Source of the DNA: Cryptomeria japonica
Lineage: Eukaryota > Streptophyta > Pinopsida > Cupressales > Cupressaceae
Assembly (NCBI RefSeq): GCF_030272615.1
Contig: NC_081406.1
Location: forward strand, 170,259,861 to 170,323,860
Direction: 5' to 3'
DNA length: 64,000 nt
Below the pieces are notes generated by a model. It had not been told where the DNA came from. It was given only the letters and a program-made list of their open reading frames with translations, and made no database searches. A program made the position numbers and the translations under genes. Of this stretch, positions 20,901 to 33,000 are shown piece after piece (position 1 is the first letter of the stretch; the number at the start of each line of letters is the position of its first letter).

Positions 20901-21291
20901 GATCAATCATATCATTATCCCCATACATGAGCATATCATATCAACAACATGTAAAATGCTAGATCGCATTATTGCAACATCATACAAAACCATAAAACAT
21001 GTTAGAAGCATCTACATTCATCAAATCCAACCATCATCTACATATCACCATCTAAACATATAGTATCATTACAAACATCATATAAGCATGTAAATCATAA
21101 AAAATAAAAAATAAAAACACACACATCACATCATCTGCAAATGTCATATAGATTAAAAGCATATAATATACCTCATCAAAATCAAAATCATTGCATCCAT
21201 ATCATATCATCATGCACATATGTGACCATATGTTGATCCAAAGGAAAATCAATGATACAAGTTAGAACCAATCGACAGTCAGAACAAATAA

Positions 21292-21660
21292 ATGTCCAAA
21301 GTCAATCAATCCAAATTCCATATCGAAAATCCATCAATCCAAGTTCCATATCGAAAATCAATCAATCCAAGTCCCATATCGAAATCAAGCAATATATCAA
21401 AGTTCAGTATCATATCAAAAATTAGTCAATCAGGACCCATATTGAATCAAGACCCATATCGAATCAGGACCCATATCGACAATCAAGACCCATATCGAAT
21501 TAGGACCCATATTGAATCAGAACCCACATCAAATTGTGACCCATATCGAATTAGGACTCATATCGAATCAAGACCCATATTGACCTTTGACCCATATCGA
21601 TAATCAAGTCTGACCCATATCGACCTATTGACCCATATCAACATTTGAACCATATAGACA
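21292..21660 (+). repeat. Minisatellite of CCCATATCGAATCAGGA-like units
   Basis: Degenerate tandem units of roughly 15-30 bp centred on cccatatcga recur about 15 times. An open frame through it (21292-21603) reads repeats of DPYRIRTHIE. Its regularity comes from the repeat, so I do not call a protein. Confidence 0.75.
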
Positions 21661-22404
21661 ATCAGGATTCATACCAACACAACCTCGATGGACGTGTGGG
21701 GCATGTACATGCTATAACCACATTAGTCTTCCTCATTTCTTTAATATTCTTTTAAAAATTTATCGACAGATAAATATTGAAGAATTTAACAAATCGAATC
21801 ATCCAACTTTTGAAAATCGTCCTACATTGCGACACTACCCCAGAAATCGTATTTTTTCCCAATTTATCTCCCAAGGCGGCATAACTACATCAATTTCATA
21901 TCAGTCTCATATCAACACCAAATTCACATCAACTTGTCATATCAAATCAATTCTTCATATTTGGGGCATCATATCGATAATTCTGGCAACAACATCCTAT
22001 CAAAAAATTTGGACAATAAATTAACATCTAAAACTGGCACAACTAATTAAATGGATTTTATTCATTTAATCATCATTGAATCACCTAGATTTAATTAATA
22101 TCCCTATCCTTATAATCACCTATTAATTTAATTAAGACTGAATTAATATACCCTTCTTCTATCTAAGCCATTTAATTAAATTCACATTTAATTAAATACA
22201 CCCCCCTCCCCCTCTAGCCATTTAATTAAACTCACATGTAATTAAAAATACCAATTTATTCCCTTTCCCATTTTAATTAAATCTACATTTATTCCCTCAC
22301 CCACTTGCTAAATCCTATATTTCTCACTTGCCCTCCTAATTTCTTCTAGAATCCCTCTAATCTTCCATTAATTAGCCTAATTCTCCTCATCATGTCCAAT
22401 CCCT

Positions 22405-22432
22405 AAATTTGGGGAGTCACTTCCCCAAATTT
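22405..22432. promoter_or_regulatory. Conserved hairpin in the 3' LTR
   Basis: Same 11-bp arms and 6-base loop as 8192-8219. The conservation stands out because the flanking LTR sequence has diverged. Confidence 0.6.
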
Positions 22433-22902
22433 GGAGAAAATCTTCAAAATGCATTTAAGACCTTCTCCTTTCAACAATGTAACTTGTTGAATACCCCCAA
22501 ATTCGTAAGGCTCTTATAAAGTTGTCCCCTGGACCACTAGTGGTTTTCCTCTTGAAGAAAGTTAGCCTCCAAAGTCTTCAAAAGGCATTTAATGCCTCTT
22601 ACAAGCCCACACCCCTAACCCATGATGGTTGTCCACTTGACCATCTTTTATCCTTGCACAAGAGTTTACCTCTTGGACAATACCCTGCTTCCTTGGATAA
22701 AAACATTATCCAATGATGTCACTCCTTGAATCCTTCCCTAATGCTCGCTTAGCATCTAATGATTGCTTAACATCTCTCAAGCCCTCTCAAGATGACATTT
22801 GTCAACTTGGGATTGGATTGAATCCCTCACATGGATTGATAACTTTCAATCCTAGCCCTTGTTGAGATTACTCAATCTCAACCATCCATTGCTTTATTTT
22901 CT

Positions 22903-22911
22903 CTATAAATA
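22903..22911 (+). promoter_or_regulatory. TATA box of the 3' LTR
   Basis: ctataaata in the same context as 8668-8676. From the 3' LTR it could start read-through transcription into 23511 and beyond. Confidence 0.55.
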
Positions 22912-23510
22912 GAGCCCACTTCTTCAATCTAAGGATCCATCCACTTCTATTGCATCCAATCTATAGTCTAATTGTGTTGTGTAGGCTATCAAGGAGCTCA
23001 ATCCCCATCACCAAGCATTTAGGCCATTTTAATTTCATTATAGCTTAGTTATTTTAATACATGATAGAATATCTTGCTAGCTTAATTCATATCATTTTCA
23101 TAGCATTCTCATATCTCATCCTCATATCAGCCTAATTAGTTTACTTAATCTTTCAATTTGGAACTCATTTCATATCTTCATCTTGCATCTTGCATCTTTA
23201 TCCATCATCTCATCTTAGCTAGGATCTTAGTTGTAGTCATTTTGTATCCTAGAATCATAATTCATAACTCGTTCTCTAGGTTGTCATCTTGAGGATCAAG
23301 TGCTCTTTCAAGTGAGGGCCACCTTGAATCTTAGAGATCTTTAGAGATAGAGGAGCATGGGACGGGCTTAGCAATCTTGAGATTTCTTGGACTAACAATT
23401 AGATTAGTTTGTATTTTTGATCTCTTGAATTCACTAACGTAATGTCTCATGTGTGTGTGTAATTTGTGTTTTCTTGCAGGTGCAGACATCCCCCATATTT
23501 TAACCAAGCA

Positions 23511-24450
23511 TATTGACTCCTTTTCTAGTTATCATGAGTAGATATTTTTGCTTATCTGCTTCTATAAGTTTTTCTACGAGTTTTTGGAAAGTCGTGTTCT
23601 CTTGACATTCTTGGAGAATTTCGTCGGTGATCTTTGTTTCTCCCATATTTGCATATTCATCGAAAGGATTGGACATTCTATGACTCATACTTGATCTTGG
23701 TTGTGATTCCTTCCTTTTGTTTTTCTGAGATCGAGTGATAGCGGACATTAATGTATCTCTACCGTAGTGAATTCTTCTTCTTCTATTGGGCTTCTTGGTG
23801 GAGTTGGTGGCTTAGGCCGAGCCTTGTTTTAAGTGATAATAAAATTTGGAAACAAAGCGAGGTTAATTCTTCCTCCAATATTAAGGTGTTGGTTGATTGT
23901 TGCTTTCTAAATGTAAGCCCTACTTCTCAAAGGTTCTTTGTCAAATTCGTTGGTTTTTCTTTGGATATACAATCGCATATGACGCAAGAATGCGTGATGT
24001 GATACAAAGAGCTGATGATAGATGTAGAGAAATTTATGCCTCTTGATAAGTGCCTTAGAACTAGGTTGTCTCTTCTTCAACTTAGTCTTTTGATGAAGAC
24101 TTCTTCTTCTCAAAATGTGGGGAGTGGTCATACAAAATGATCAATGTTGATGTTGGATATGGATACTTTGTTTTGGATGCTCAAGTTTACCTGTCAAGTA
24201 GAGGTTTATTTTGATTTTCCTCCATGACAAAGTGTGTCAAATGATATGAGTCAAGTTTCCTAATATAGAAACTTAATTTAACAACCTGAGGACTGAACTA
24301 GGTATTGTTTTGATAAGACTTGTTGGATGATGGAACTCTTGATCACTCTATTGGATACTCCTTAATTTTGTTGGATGAAATCTTATCTCAAGATAGTTGA
24401 TGATTTGATACCTCTTTCTAAAGGTGCTCAGTTGGAGTTGGAAATTCTCT
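23511..24450 (-). pseudogene. Inverted leader-gag fragment of a sister Tat element
   Basis: The minus strand of this segment matches about 11090-12030 of the Tat element (end of leader plus start of gag). The frame at 23748-23500 begins MSAITRSQKNKRKESQ and continues with MSHRMSNPFDEYANMGE. It is not a simple copy: residues differ, and it keeps CAG where the main element has TAG (11814). It stops at 23511 exactly at the 3' LTR end and at 24450 at the start of dispersed repeat E copy 2. It is a rearranged piece of a second element, not a functional gene. Confidence 0.8.
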
Positions 24451-24451
24451 T

Positions 24452-25094
24452 CTCACAACTTACCCCCATTTTCATACACAAATTTTACCCAATATGCCTT
24501 AAAACCATATGATTTGGAAAATCATTCATATCTCCCATTTACAACATATAATCTTTGAGATTCATCCTAATTTTAAAATAATCTTCTTAAAATAAACCTC
24601 CTTTTAATTCCATGAATCTTTTGAGCCTTACATATTTTAGAAACCTTATCAATAATATCTACTTCGACCTTTGCAAATATTATGGTTATCCGATTTGGTT
24701 TTACTTAGGCTTTTCCATGATAAACATAGTTTATAAATGGGGGGCTCAAGTTGAATCCAAGCCCTCCTCTCATAGCCTAACCAAAAAATACATACAAAAA
24801 GGATTACATTTGTTATCAACTCCGAAACTGTCATGGCTGTAGTGGTGTTGAGGGAATTGTGGCAAGTGTGGTGTTTGGGTTCGAATCGCTCGACCCCTAT
24901 TTATAATATCAAATCTATACTATATTCCTTTGAATATAACTGCTAACAAATTGATTCTAAATAAGTCTCTTTATTTATAGGTGGAGATTTAAAATAGGAG
25001 ACGAGAATCCCCCTACCCATATTTTGGTAAACCAATAACCGACGCTGAAACTGTTGTAACATTGTCATTTTTTTGTGAAAAAACTTATCCACCC
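24452..25094 (+). repeat. Dispersed repeat E, copy 2
   Basis: Matches 4583-5295 in direct orientation, without the 54-bp internal duplication. A B-box-like gggttcgaatcgc is at 24877-24889, with an A-box-like ggctgtagtggtgttgag about 40 bp upstream. The second B box of copy 1 is lost here (the matching site reads cgagaatccccctaccc). The 5' end touches the inverted gag fragment, the 3' end the pyrimidine tract. Confidence 0.6.
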
Positions 25095-25099
25095 AAATT

Positions 25100-25878
25100 A
25101 CCCTGTTACCCCATTTTATATATCTCTACTTCTCTTCTCTCCACTCTCTATTTCAATCTCCCTCCACATATACCTATTTATATACATCTATCCCCCTCTT
25201 TGTTTCTATTATCTCCCTCACTCATACACACAAGTTCCCTATTTATCTTTCCCTATCTCCCCCCCTCCCTCTCTCCATTGCTTATCTCTATCACTTCCTT
25301 TATATCCCACTCTTTCCCCATCTATCTCTCTATATATGTATCTACCTCTCTCTCCATATCTCTCGATATCTCTCTCCCTATCTCTCTATATTTCTCTGCC
25401 TATCCGTCTATAGCTCTATATATCTATCCCTATCCCACTCTCCATCTCTCAGTATTTCCATCTATATATCTCTCTCCCTCTCCCTCTCCCTCTCTATATA
25501 TGGATCTCTCTCCCCTCTCTTTCTCTCCCTTCCTCTCTACCTATATTTATGCCCCCCCTCTCTCTCTCTCATTATCTTCCATTCTCTTTAAATCTCTCCA
25601 TGTTACTCTCTCCCTTGACCTTTCACCCTCTCCATCTCTATCTCTCCCTCTTCATCTTCATCTCTTTGTCTCTCGCTCTTTATCCATACCTCTCCATATC
25701 TCTCTCTCTATATATATCTCACCCTCTTCATATCTATCTATATATCTACCTATTACTTTCTCTCTATTCAAACTTCTATATATATCCCTTCTCTCTTTGT
25801 CTATATCTCTCTATCTTTCCTTCTCTATTCATACCTTCATGTCTCTCTATCTTTATTTATCCCTCACTCTATCCTTTA
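25100..25878 (+). repeat. Long pyrimidine-rich tract, degenerate TATCTCTC type
   Basis: Nearly 800 bp made mostly of ctctctcc, tatctctc and tatatatc words, with very few G on this strand. The long open frames across it (25062-25910 and two overlapping ones) translate to Ser/Leu/Pro/Tyr low-complexity sequence and are by-products of the missing G. Such tracts can adopt triple-stranded DNA in vitro. Confidence 0.8.
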
Positions 25879-27120
25879 CCCATGATAGGAACTTCATTGA
25901 CAACTTATGATTCTTCACTAACAAACTCTTTTCAATCAAAGGTTTCATCCCTACTAAGAAGTAGGATTTGAGTTATTTTTCATGGTTATGTACCTCCTTA
26001 GAAATTGATGTTTGTTCCTCTAATCTTTTATCAATGCCATATTACTTTACAAACTATTTCCAAACTGTTGTCAAGCCTGAATGATGGAAACTCAACTCAT
26101 CTGAGAATGTTGATGTTCCAAGAACTTACTTATGTTTTTATTTCCGTTCTATACAAGCTTTATCAAAGGATTAGAGACCTTGAGGAGTTGTTCCACTTTC
26201 TTTAGGGTTCCTACCATGTTGGCAACTTCTTCCAAGAGAACTTGTAACTCACCCTTTATAATTTTTAAGTGTAACTTCATCAGAGATTTATTAGGAAGTA
26301 GGATCTCATTGATAAATTTTGATGTTCCAAGAACTTCTTAAAGTTTTGACTTCCTTTATACTGCAAACTCCATCAGTGATTTGCGCAGAACCTAGAACTT
26401 GTTGCCGATTGAGGTAGGAATTGAAACCTATTGGTGGTAGATTAGGAACTAGGAATTGTCAATAGTTTGGATGGTCCTTGAAGTTGCCCAAATCTTTGAC
26501 TAATTCTTGATGATTCCAAACTCTAATCAACTATAATTTAGCTATTTTGGTCTAAATTTCATCGAATTGAAACCATAAATACCCATTAAACCCTTTAGCA
26601 AGATGATATCATCATTTGCCCCCCCAAAAATCTAAAAAATACTTTTCGAAACAAACACCGAAACCAACTAAAAATACAAAAAAACTGAACTAAACAAAAT
26701 AAACTTGAATGCTTCTACATTACATAACATCTCAAAGCTATAAGTAACCATTAATCTCATCACTTCCATCATCATCTTACCACAATATTAACACTCAAAA
26801 CTATTTAAGAATTTAACTGGAAGTCTCATTTCAACTTCCTTCCTTGACTTATCTAACAATTCATTATATCTTAGGAACACATTTTTATAATAAGCATATG
26901 CTAGTCATTAATGCTATCACTTGCATCATCATGTTCTCACAATATAATACTTTGATCCAATACTTAATAAATCAAGTTCATATTCTGTCTTTATCTTTGT
27001 TCATTTCTTTGTGTGACAAAGAGTTCTAGTTGTAGACCAAATCTTTACAAGAAATAAGTAGTGGTTATTAAAAATTCACACGCTTGTAAATGTGTTCCTC
27101 AAATAAAATATTTTACTTTT
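25879..27120. other. Unassigned AT-rich DNA
   Basis: No gene recognised. The sentence-like repeat ttgatgttccaagaactt occurs twice (26106 and 26320), each about 30 bp after a gagaatg- or gataaat-type sequence, showing a small internal duplication. The rest looks unique. Confidence 0.4.
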
Positions 27121-27159
27121 GATAACAATAATACATAAAACAACTAATTAAAATTGATC

Positions 27160-27265
27160 ATAATATATATTATACAATATATAAATAATATAAATATAAA
27201 TATAATATAATAAATAATATAAATATAATATGATAAATAATATTAATATACAATATTGCTACAAT
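27160..27265. repeat. AT-only microsatellite (ATATAAATAATA type)
   Basis: About 100 bp composed almost only of A and T in imperfect ataaatataat units. Low complexity, no function inferred. Confidence 0.8.
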
Positions 27266-27539
27266 ACTCGTGTCACTTGTTTAGAATTTGAATTCTATAT
27301 GAAAAAAATATTTTATCGCGTTTTTAACAAAATACGATATATTTAAGGCTATTAAAATTATTTGAATTTTCATGGGAATCGCATAAAATACCTACATACG
27401 GGATACACTGTTCACAGTCCGCGAGAACTTAAAAATTTTGAAAAAAAAATCTGTAACGATCTTTTTTGAAAAAAAAATCTGCAACGGTAATCTTTTTTGC
27501 TCTGTTTTTTCAAGCCAGTCAGCAGCCTCATTGCTCTGT

Positions 27540-30052
27540 CTTCGTTTTATCTTGTCATTTTGAATTTTGTTTGCATTATTAGCTAACGAATTTGGACATT
27601 TTTGCCAAATTGCTCTGTCTTCTTCATATTAGCTTTAATATCAGGTGGTTTTTATCTTGCGTTGATGCTGATTTGAAAATATAGCTTTGCAGAGGAGGAT
27701 AAAACAAAGTTAATAGATGTAATTAATTCTTTCATATTAGCTTCTAAGTTCAGATGGGTTTTTTTGGGCCATTTTACTAACCAACGTTTCTTTGGTTTGC
27801 CAAATTTGAACAAATTTGAACATATGGGTCTGCGGAAGAGTTTCAGGTGGGTTTTATTTTGTCATTTTGAATTTTATTTGCAGTATGCATAATCTACCAA
27901 CTAATTTGGACATTTTTACCAAATTCTAGTTGATGCTGAGCTGAAAATATAGGTTTGGAGAGGATGGTAAAACAAAGTTAATAGATGTAGAGAATTCTTT
28001 CATATTAGTTTCTAAATTCAGATGGGTATTTTTTGGCCATTTTACTAACCAACGTTTCTTTGGTGTGCCAATTTTGGACAGATTTTAACAGATGGCAAAT
28101 AACTCTTCATATTAGACTCTGCTTCCAGGTTTCTGTTCATTTTGGATTTTATTGCAATATGCATAATTACGTAATGAATTTTTTTAGTAACCCACTTTTT
28201 TGTTGACAATTTTAATCTAAATTTATTGAACACTTTTTGGGTGCAGCTTTAGATTTATGGCCCGTGGAAGAGGGCAGAACATTTCTAATAATTATAGATA
28301 TCTCTTGTATCAACATCCAATTTCAGGTGGATTATATTTTACTTTGAATTCCATTTGCATTACAGAGTTTTTTTGGGTTGAGAATTAAATATATTTTAAC
28401 CTAAAATCCGTAAGCACTCTTGGATGAAGATTTGAACATATAGATCTGCAGAAGAGAGTTAAACAGGGCCAACAAATATAGAGAGTTCTTCATATTTTTT
28501 CCCAACTCCTGGTGGGTTTTCCTGTTCATTTTGAATTTTTTTTTAAATATGGACATGAAATCAAAATTTGAAGTTATTCTACTCATGATTTTGTTTTTTA
28601 ATAATTGTTGTTTATTATTTCTGAGTGTTTTCTCTATCCTTTCTTTTTAAGTCTCCTGTTCATTTTCCTTTTGAAGTTTCTTGTATGTTTTAATTTAGTA
28701 GTGTGCCCCTGATCACCTTGGGTTTGCATCTCGCCTTGTCAGTTGGGCTACAATGGGTTGAATTCTATATTTGTCCAATTTCAATCTATTGTTATGTATG
28801 CATTGTAGAAAAAATAATTTAAAATTACAAAGTAAATAATCTCAATATGATGTGATGGCCTTTAGATAAATGTACTTTCCCAGAGCAAGCTGAGAATCCG
28901 AGTTGCTGAATTCTGAAAACTAATCCTATAATATTCTTTGTAAATAAAAACTAGCCAAGCTTAAAAGATTTAGAGAATTATTTCTTATTAGCTTCTATGT
29001 TCAGATCCGTTTTTTTATCTATTTTGAATTTTGTTTGGATTATAGATTATTAACCAATAATTTTTGGTTTCCCTATTTTTGACAGATTTTAACATATTGA
29101 AGAGCGCATGACAGAGCCAACAAATAACAAAGAACTCTTCATATTAGCCTCTAATTCCGGTGGGGTTATCTGTCCATTTTGGATTTTATTTGCAATATGC
29201 ATTATTAAGTAATGGATTTTTCATTTACTTTTTTATTGACAATTTTAATCCACATTTCTTGAACACTTTTTGGGTGCAGCTTTGGATTTTTGGCCTGTAG
29301 GAGAGGGCAGAACATTTCCAATAATTATAGATATCTCTTATATCAACCTCCAATTTCAGGTGGATTTTATTTTACTTTGAATTTTGTTTTCATTACAAAA
29401 AGTTAACCAACAAGTTTTTGGCTTGATTATTTGATTAAAAGATTTTGGTCTAAAAGCCTTAAGTACCCTTGGATGAAGGTTTGAACATATGGATCTGCAG
29501 AAGACAGTTAACCATGACCAACAAATAAAGAGATATTCGTCATATTTTTCCCCTACTCCAGTTGGGTTTTCCTGTTCATTTTGATTTTTTTTGTATTATG
29601 GACAGACAATCAACATTTTGAAGTTATTCTATTCATGATTTCGTTTTTGAATAATAATTGTTTCCTATTTCCGAGTCTTTTCTCTATCCTTGATTTTTTA
29701 CTTTCCTTTTCATTTTCTTGTATATTTTAATGTAGTAGTGTGCCCCTGGTAAGTTTAGGTTTGCATCTCACCTTACCAGTTGGGCTGCATTGTGTTGGAT
29801 TGTATGTTTGTCCAATTTCAATATAGTATTGTGTATGCATTGTAGAACACTTAGTTTTAAATTACAATATAAATAATCTCAATACAATGTGATGGCCTTT
29901 AGATATATGTACTTATCTTTTGGACCCAAGTAAGGAGAGCAAGCATCTCTTGTCGATGACCCAATATACATTGACACAAAGTACTTTCTAACCAATTGCA
30001 GCTGAGGGGGTGAGTTACTGAATTCTGAAAGATAATCCTATAATATTATTTC
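27540..30052 (+). repeat. Nested tandem repeats with 1.0-kb and about 0.2-kb periods
   Basis: A roughly 1.0-kb unit is duplicated in tandem (about 27983-28975 and 28976-30052). Matched landmarks are tttttgggtgcagcttt at about 28230 and 29263 and agtgtgcccctg near 28700 and 29735. Within and before these, a shorter motif CATTTTGAATTTT, often preceded by TTTCAGGTGGGTTTT, occurs nine times (about 27556, 27862, 28138, 28349, 28525, 29013, 29175, 29363, 29572). No open frame runs through. It could be duplicated intron-like or satellite-like DNA. Confidence 0.65.
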
Positions 30053-33000
30053 TAACCACCTTCTAGAGTCATTGTACATGTAAAGGGTAAATATGTAAAT
30101 CTAATAACAAACCAAAACGGCCAAGTGACCTTGTATACATCAAAAGTTAGCCAAGCAGTTGTTCTCCTAAAATGCATAAAAGAATGCTCTGTAATACATG
30201 AAAGATGTGATCCCAAAGCTATCTATCAAGCTTAGATTAAGTGTTATTGATCGTCCCTTCACAAAGTTCATTGAGGAATCTACGGATCAAGTGTAAACTT
30301 TCCTTGGAAATATCTTTCATGTTATTCAGCTTAGAAGATGTGTTTTGCACTCCCTTCACGTACAGATACATTTTCTAGAGATGAGCAAATAATAATCATC
30401 CGATCAACCAATCAAAGTGCATGGCAGAAGACCAACTTGAATGCATCCAAACAAAAATATATCACTCTTCAGCAATTCTCAAAAGACTAGTATGATTTTT
30501 GTTCCGAAACCTACTTATCATTGACAATGATTTTCTTTCAACCCCTATAGCACATTCCTTCTACACTCTAGTTTTGTTGACAACTTCTATTATGCTCTTG
30601 AAGCACACTAATATGCTTTTTTTAGATAGAATGCAACTTCGACATCAAAGTAATATTAAATCGAATGGCTTTTCATTTGTTAGTATTTAGTTTTGCCATG
30701 TCTTTATGGTCAAATTATACTTTTAAATTCATCCTTTGCTTCCTAAACAAACCTAATGTATGTGATACATGCAAAAATTTACCCTTTTAACTTTGAATTT
30801 ATGTTCGAAGTCTTTACCTGAAGGAGGATGGGGAATTACTTGTCATAGGGTGCTTGGAAACCATCTACAAGCAGGGCTCCCTCAAGGCATTGGAAATGAA
30901 TGTTCATTTGCATCTCGGGACTCTCCCTCGAGGCATTGGAAATGAATGTTCATTTGCATTGGAAATACATGTCCTTATCCATCTTGGAACTTACCTACCT
31001 TGTGAGGATTTATTCCACCTCTCCCTACACAACACCAACCTCTCCTCTTAAGGGGCTATAGCGAGTGATATTTATATAAACTGTTATTTATACTACAACA
31101 TACACACTAGACCATACATTGATCCCTTTATTCCTAGCAGCATTCATATATAATGTTCTGTAAATCAGTGTGGATCCATAAGTAAGTCACGGCATACCTA
31201 TTTGCTGTTATATGATGCTTATCCACTATAATATATATTTTATTTCTTCCTGATCTCTTTCTTGTAATCAGTATCAAATATATTTTATCAATCCCCTTGA
31301 TCGATGCCTTTGGTGGAGTGGCAGTTTGGTTATATAAATATCCCCTTCCCACGTGTGAGTGAAGAGAGGTGTCTAAACCATAAATGAAGCCCCTTTTTGA
31401 CCTTTCAAACTAACTGGTGGAGATAAGATCACACCTTTTGGGGAGTAGCATTTATTAAAAAGGAATCGCTTTATTTCAGCTAGTGATTAGGGGTAGTTAC
31501 TAAAAGTTATAACTTGCTATTTTCTATTAATTAATATATATAAAAATATTAATAATTAAAGGTTTTAAGTAATATAATAATAAGCTTTTATTATTTAATG
31601 AGTCTGATATATTTATATATAGGGTTCATTCATGTCTTTAATTTGAATGAACACTTACAAATAACGGATACATGAATATATTCAAATGTAAATTACTGGC
31701 AAAATAGGGTCATGATATATTTGCTCATATATAAAACCTGAGTCTTATTTCAAACTCCTCTTTACAATTGTGAGGGCCCATGATTTCTTCTTATCTTGTG
31801 GAGTTGTTATAGAAACTCAACACACTAACAGCAGGATCAAACCCACTTCTACTTATCTACTAAATTCAACTTAACTATTAATGAACTATTTGAAATTCTT
31901 CAGCGATTGTCTGAAAACTCTTTACAGTAGAATCAATTGGACACACATTTCTTTAATCTCTACCCTTTGCTCTAACAAAAAACAATCTACATTGAACTTG
32001 ACTGGTAGACTTTCTAGCCATTTGTTTGTAAGTTGCACTCACTTTTCAACTGCACTCTCTAAAGATGAGATTTCAAAAGCTTGACTCTCCAAAAGCAAGT
32101 CCAAAAGCCACTACATTCTATATGGACTGCATATTTATCTCTTATCACATCCAAAACACCATCAAATTTCCACCAACCTGTTCTTCCTCTTAGCTCACTT
32201 CTTCCTTGAGAACTATCATAATCAACTACTTACACTCAGATATGAGGAGAGTTTGATTTTTACTCCATATTTGTTCCCCAAAATCTTTATCTTTGCCAAT
32301 AATTCTCCTATACCCTTACATCTTACTCTTATAAATTGTTCATATTTAGAAACTTCTCTTTTTCTCTTAAATATTATACCCCTATATTAAATAATCTTCT
32401 AAATGTAATTCTATCTATTAGCTTTTCTTGATTCAAACCTCCAAAAAAATGTAGGGGTGTTAATCTATGACTAATGACCCAGTTTTGGATTTAATGATCT
32501 TTTCTTTAGGCCTATACTCTTCAAGTTCTATCTATTGATTTGCATGTTCATCTTGAATATCGATTCCTTTAACTCTTTTCTATAACAAACTCTTATGTTG
32601 TCGCTCTCTCACACTCTATTCAACTCAATTAAACACCCTAATATTGATAGGGTGAGGACCTTTCTTGTCCTTTTCTCTCTAGTCTATTTGATTTGGACTC
32701 ATTGGAATGATTGGATAGAGTAGATAGTTTTATGCAGATAAAGAAACCCATTCCAATAAAAGGATGAATGACCTAGGCCCAGTAGAGCATAGGAGAGAAG
32801 CCAAAGTGGTATAGAGATACCATCATAGATTTCACACTCACTAACAATATGATTAAACCTACTTTTGTTTATTTAGTAAAGTCGGCTTGAATTCAACTAA
32901 TTTCTCTCAACTTACCTAAGAATATTTCAACTTGCTATAGTTTCGCAATGGTGATGTATTCAAGGTGGAAATAACAACACTCAACCAGAGTGAAGTCATA

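Larger units (their letters stand above)
19241..22018 (+). other. Non-coding 3' region of the Tat-type element
   Basis: About 2.8 kb between integrase and 3' LTR without credible coding. It is built largely from local repeats: a paired GGTGAAAACC motif (19303 and 19401), a 73-bp duplication (20098, 20171), a 204-bp duplication (20553, 20757) and a minisatellite of CCATATCGA-type units (21292-21660). A purine run AGAGTGGGGGAAGG at 19642-19655 looks like a polypurine tract but lies 2.4 kb from the LTR. The stretch directly before the LTR (22000-22018) is not purine-rich. Confidence 0.6.
7685..23510 (+). mobile_element. Large Tat-type Ty3/gypsy LTR retrotransposon, decayed
   Basis: An element of about 15.8 kb with two related LTRs (7685-9274 and 22019-23510), a primer-binding site, a 2.4-kb leader, gag, protease, RT, gypsy-type RNase H, a second RNase H and integrase in that order, then about 2.8 kb of non-coding 3' sequence. 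The extra RNase H after the first, the lack of a chromodomain and the large size place it in the Tat lineage, which includes Ogre and Retand. Many stops and some frameshifts, with changes in RT and integrase catalytic residues, make it non-autonomous. No matching target-site duplication flanks it: caaaa is on the left, tattg on the right. Confidence 0.85.
22019..23510 (+). repeat. 3' LTR of the Tat-type element
   Basis: Aligns to the 5' LTR (7685-9274). The terminal TG is lost (reads aattaacatctaaaac) and a stretch corresponding to about 7940-8080 is missing. The hairpin (22405-22432) and TATA box (22903-22911) are conserved. It ends aaccaagca at 23510, where an inverted gag fragment begins with no spacer. 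The visible divergence from the 5' LTR suggests an old insertion. Confidence 0.85.

Noticed and set aside
21292-21603. 103-codon frame with DPYRIRTHIE repeats
   Set aside because: A direct translation of a minisatellite in the retrotransposon 3' region; no start context or conserved non-repeat part.
21425-21660. Possible CRISPR-like array
   Set aside because: Units vary in length and sequence, there are no unique equal-length spacers, and the setting is a plant retrotransposon.
7680-23515. A target-site duplication for the Tat element
   Set aside because: The five bases before 7685 (caaaa) and after 23510 (tattg) do not match, and the right flank is an inverted sister fragment.
23511-24450. 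Simple nested insertion of the Tat element into a sister element
   Set aside because: The left flank at 7680 does not continue the sister gag sequence as nesting would require.
25062-25910. 282-codon plus-strand frame in the pyrimidine tract
   Set aside because: Stops are absent because G is almost absent. The product is Ser/Leu/Pro/Tyr low complexity with no motif.
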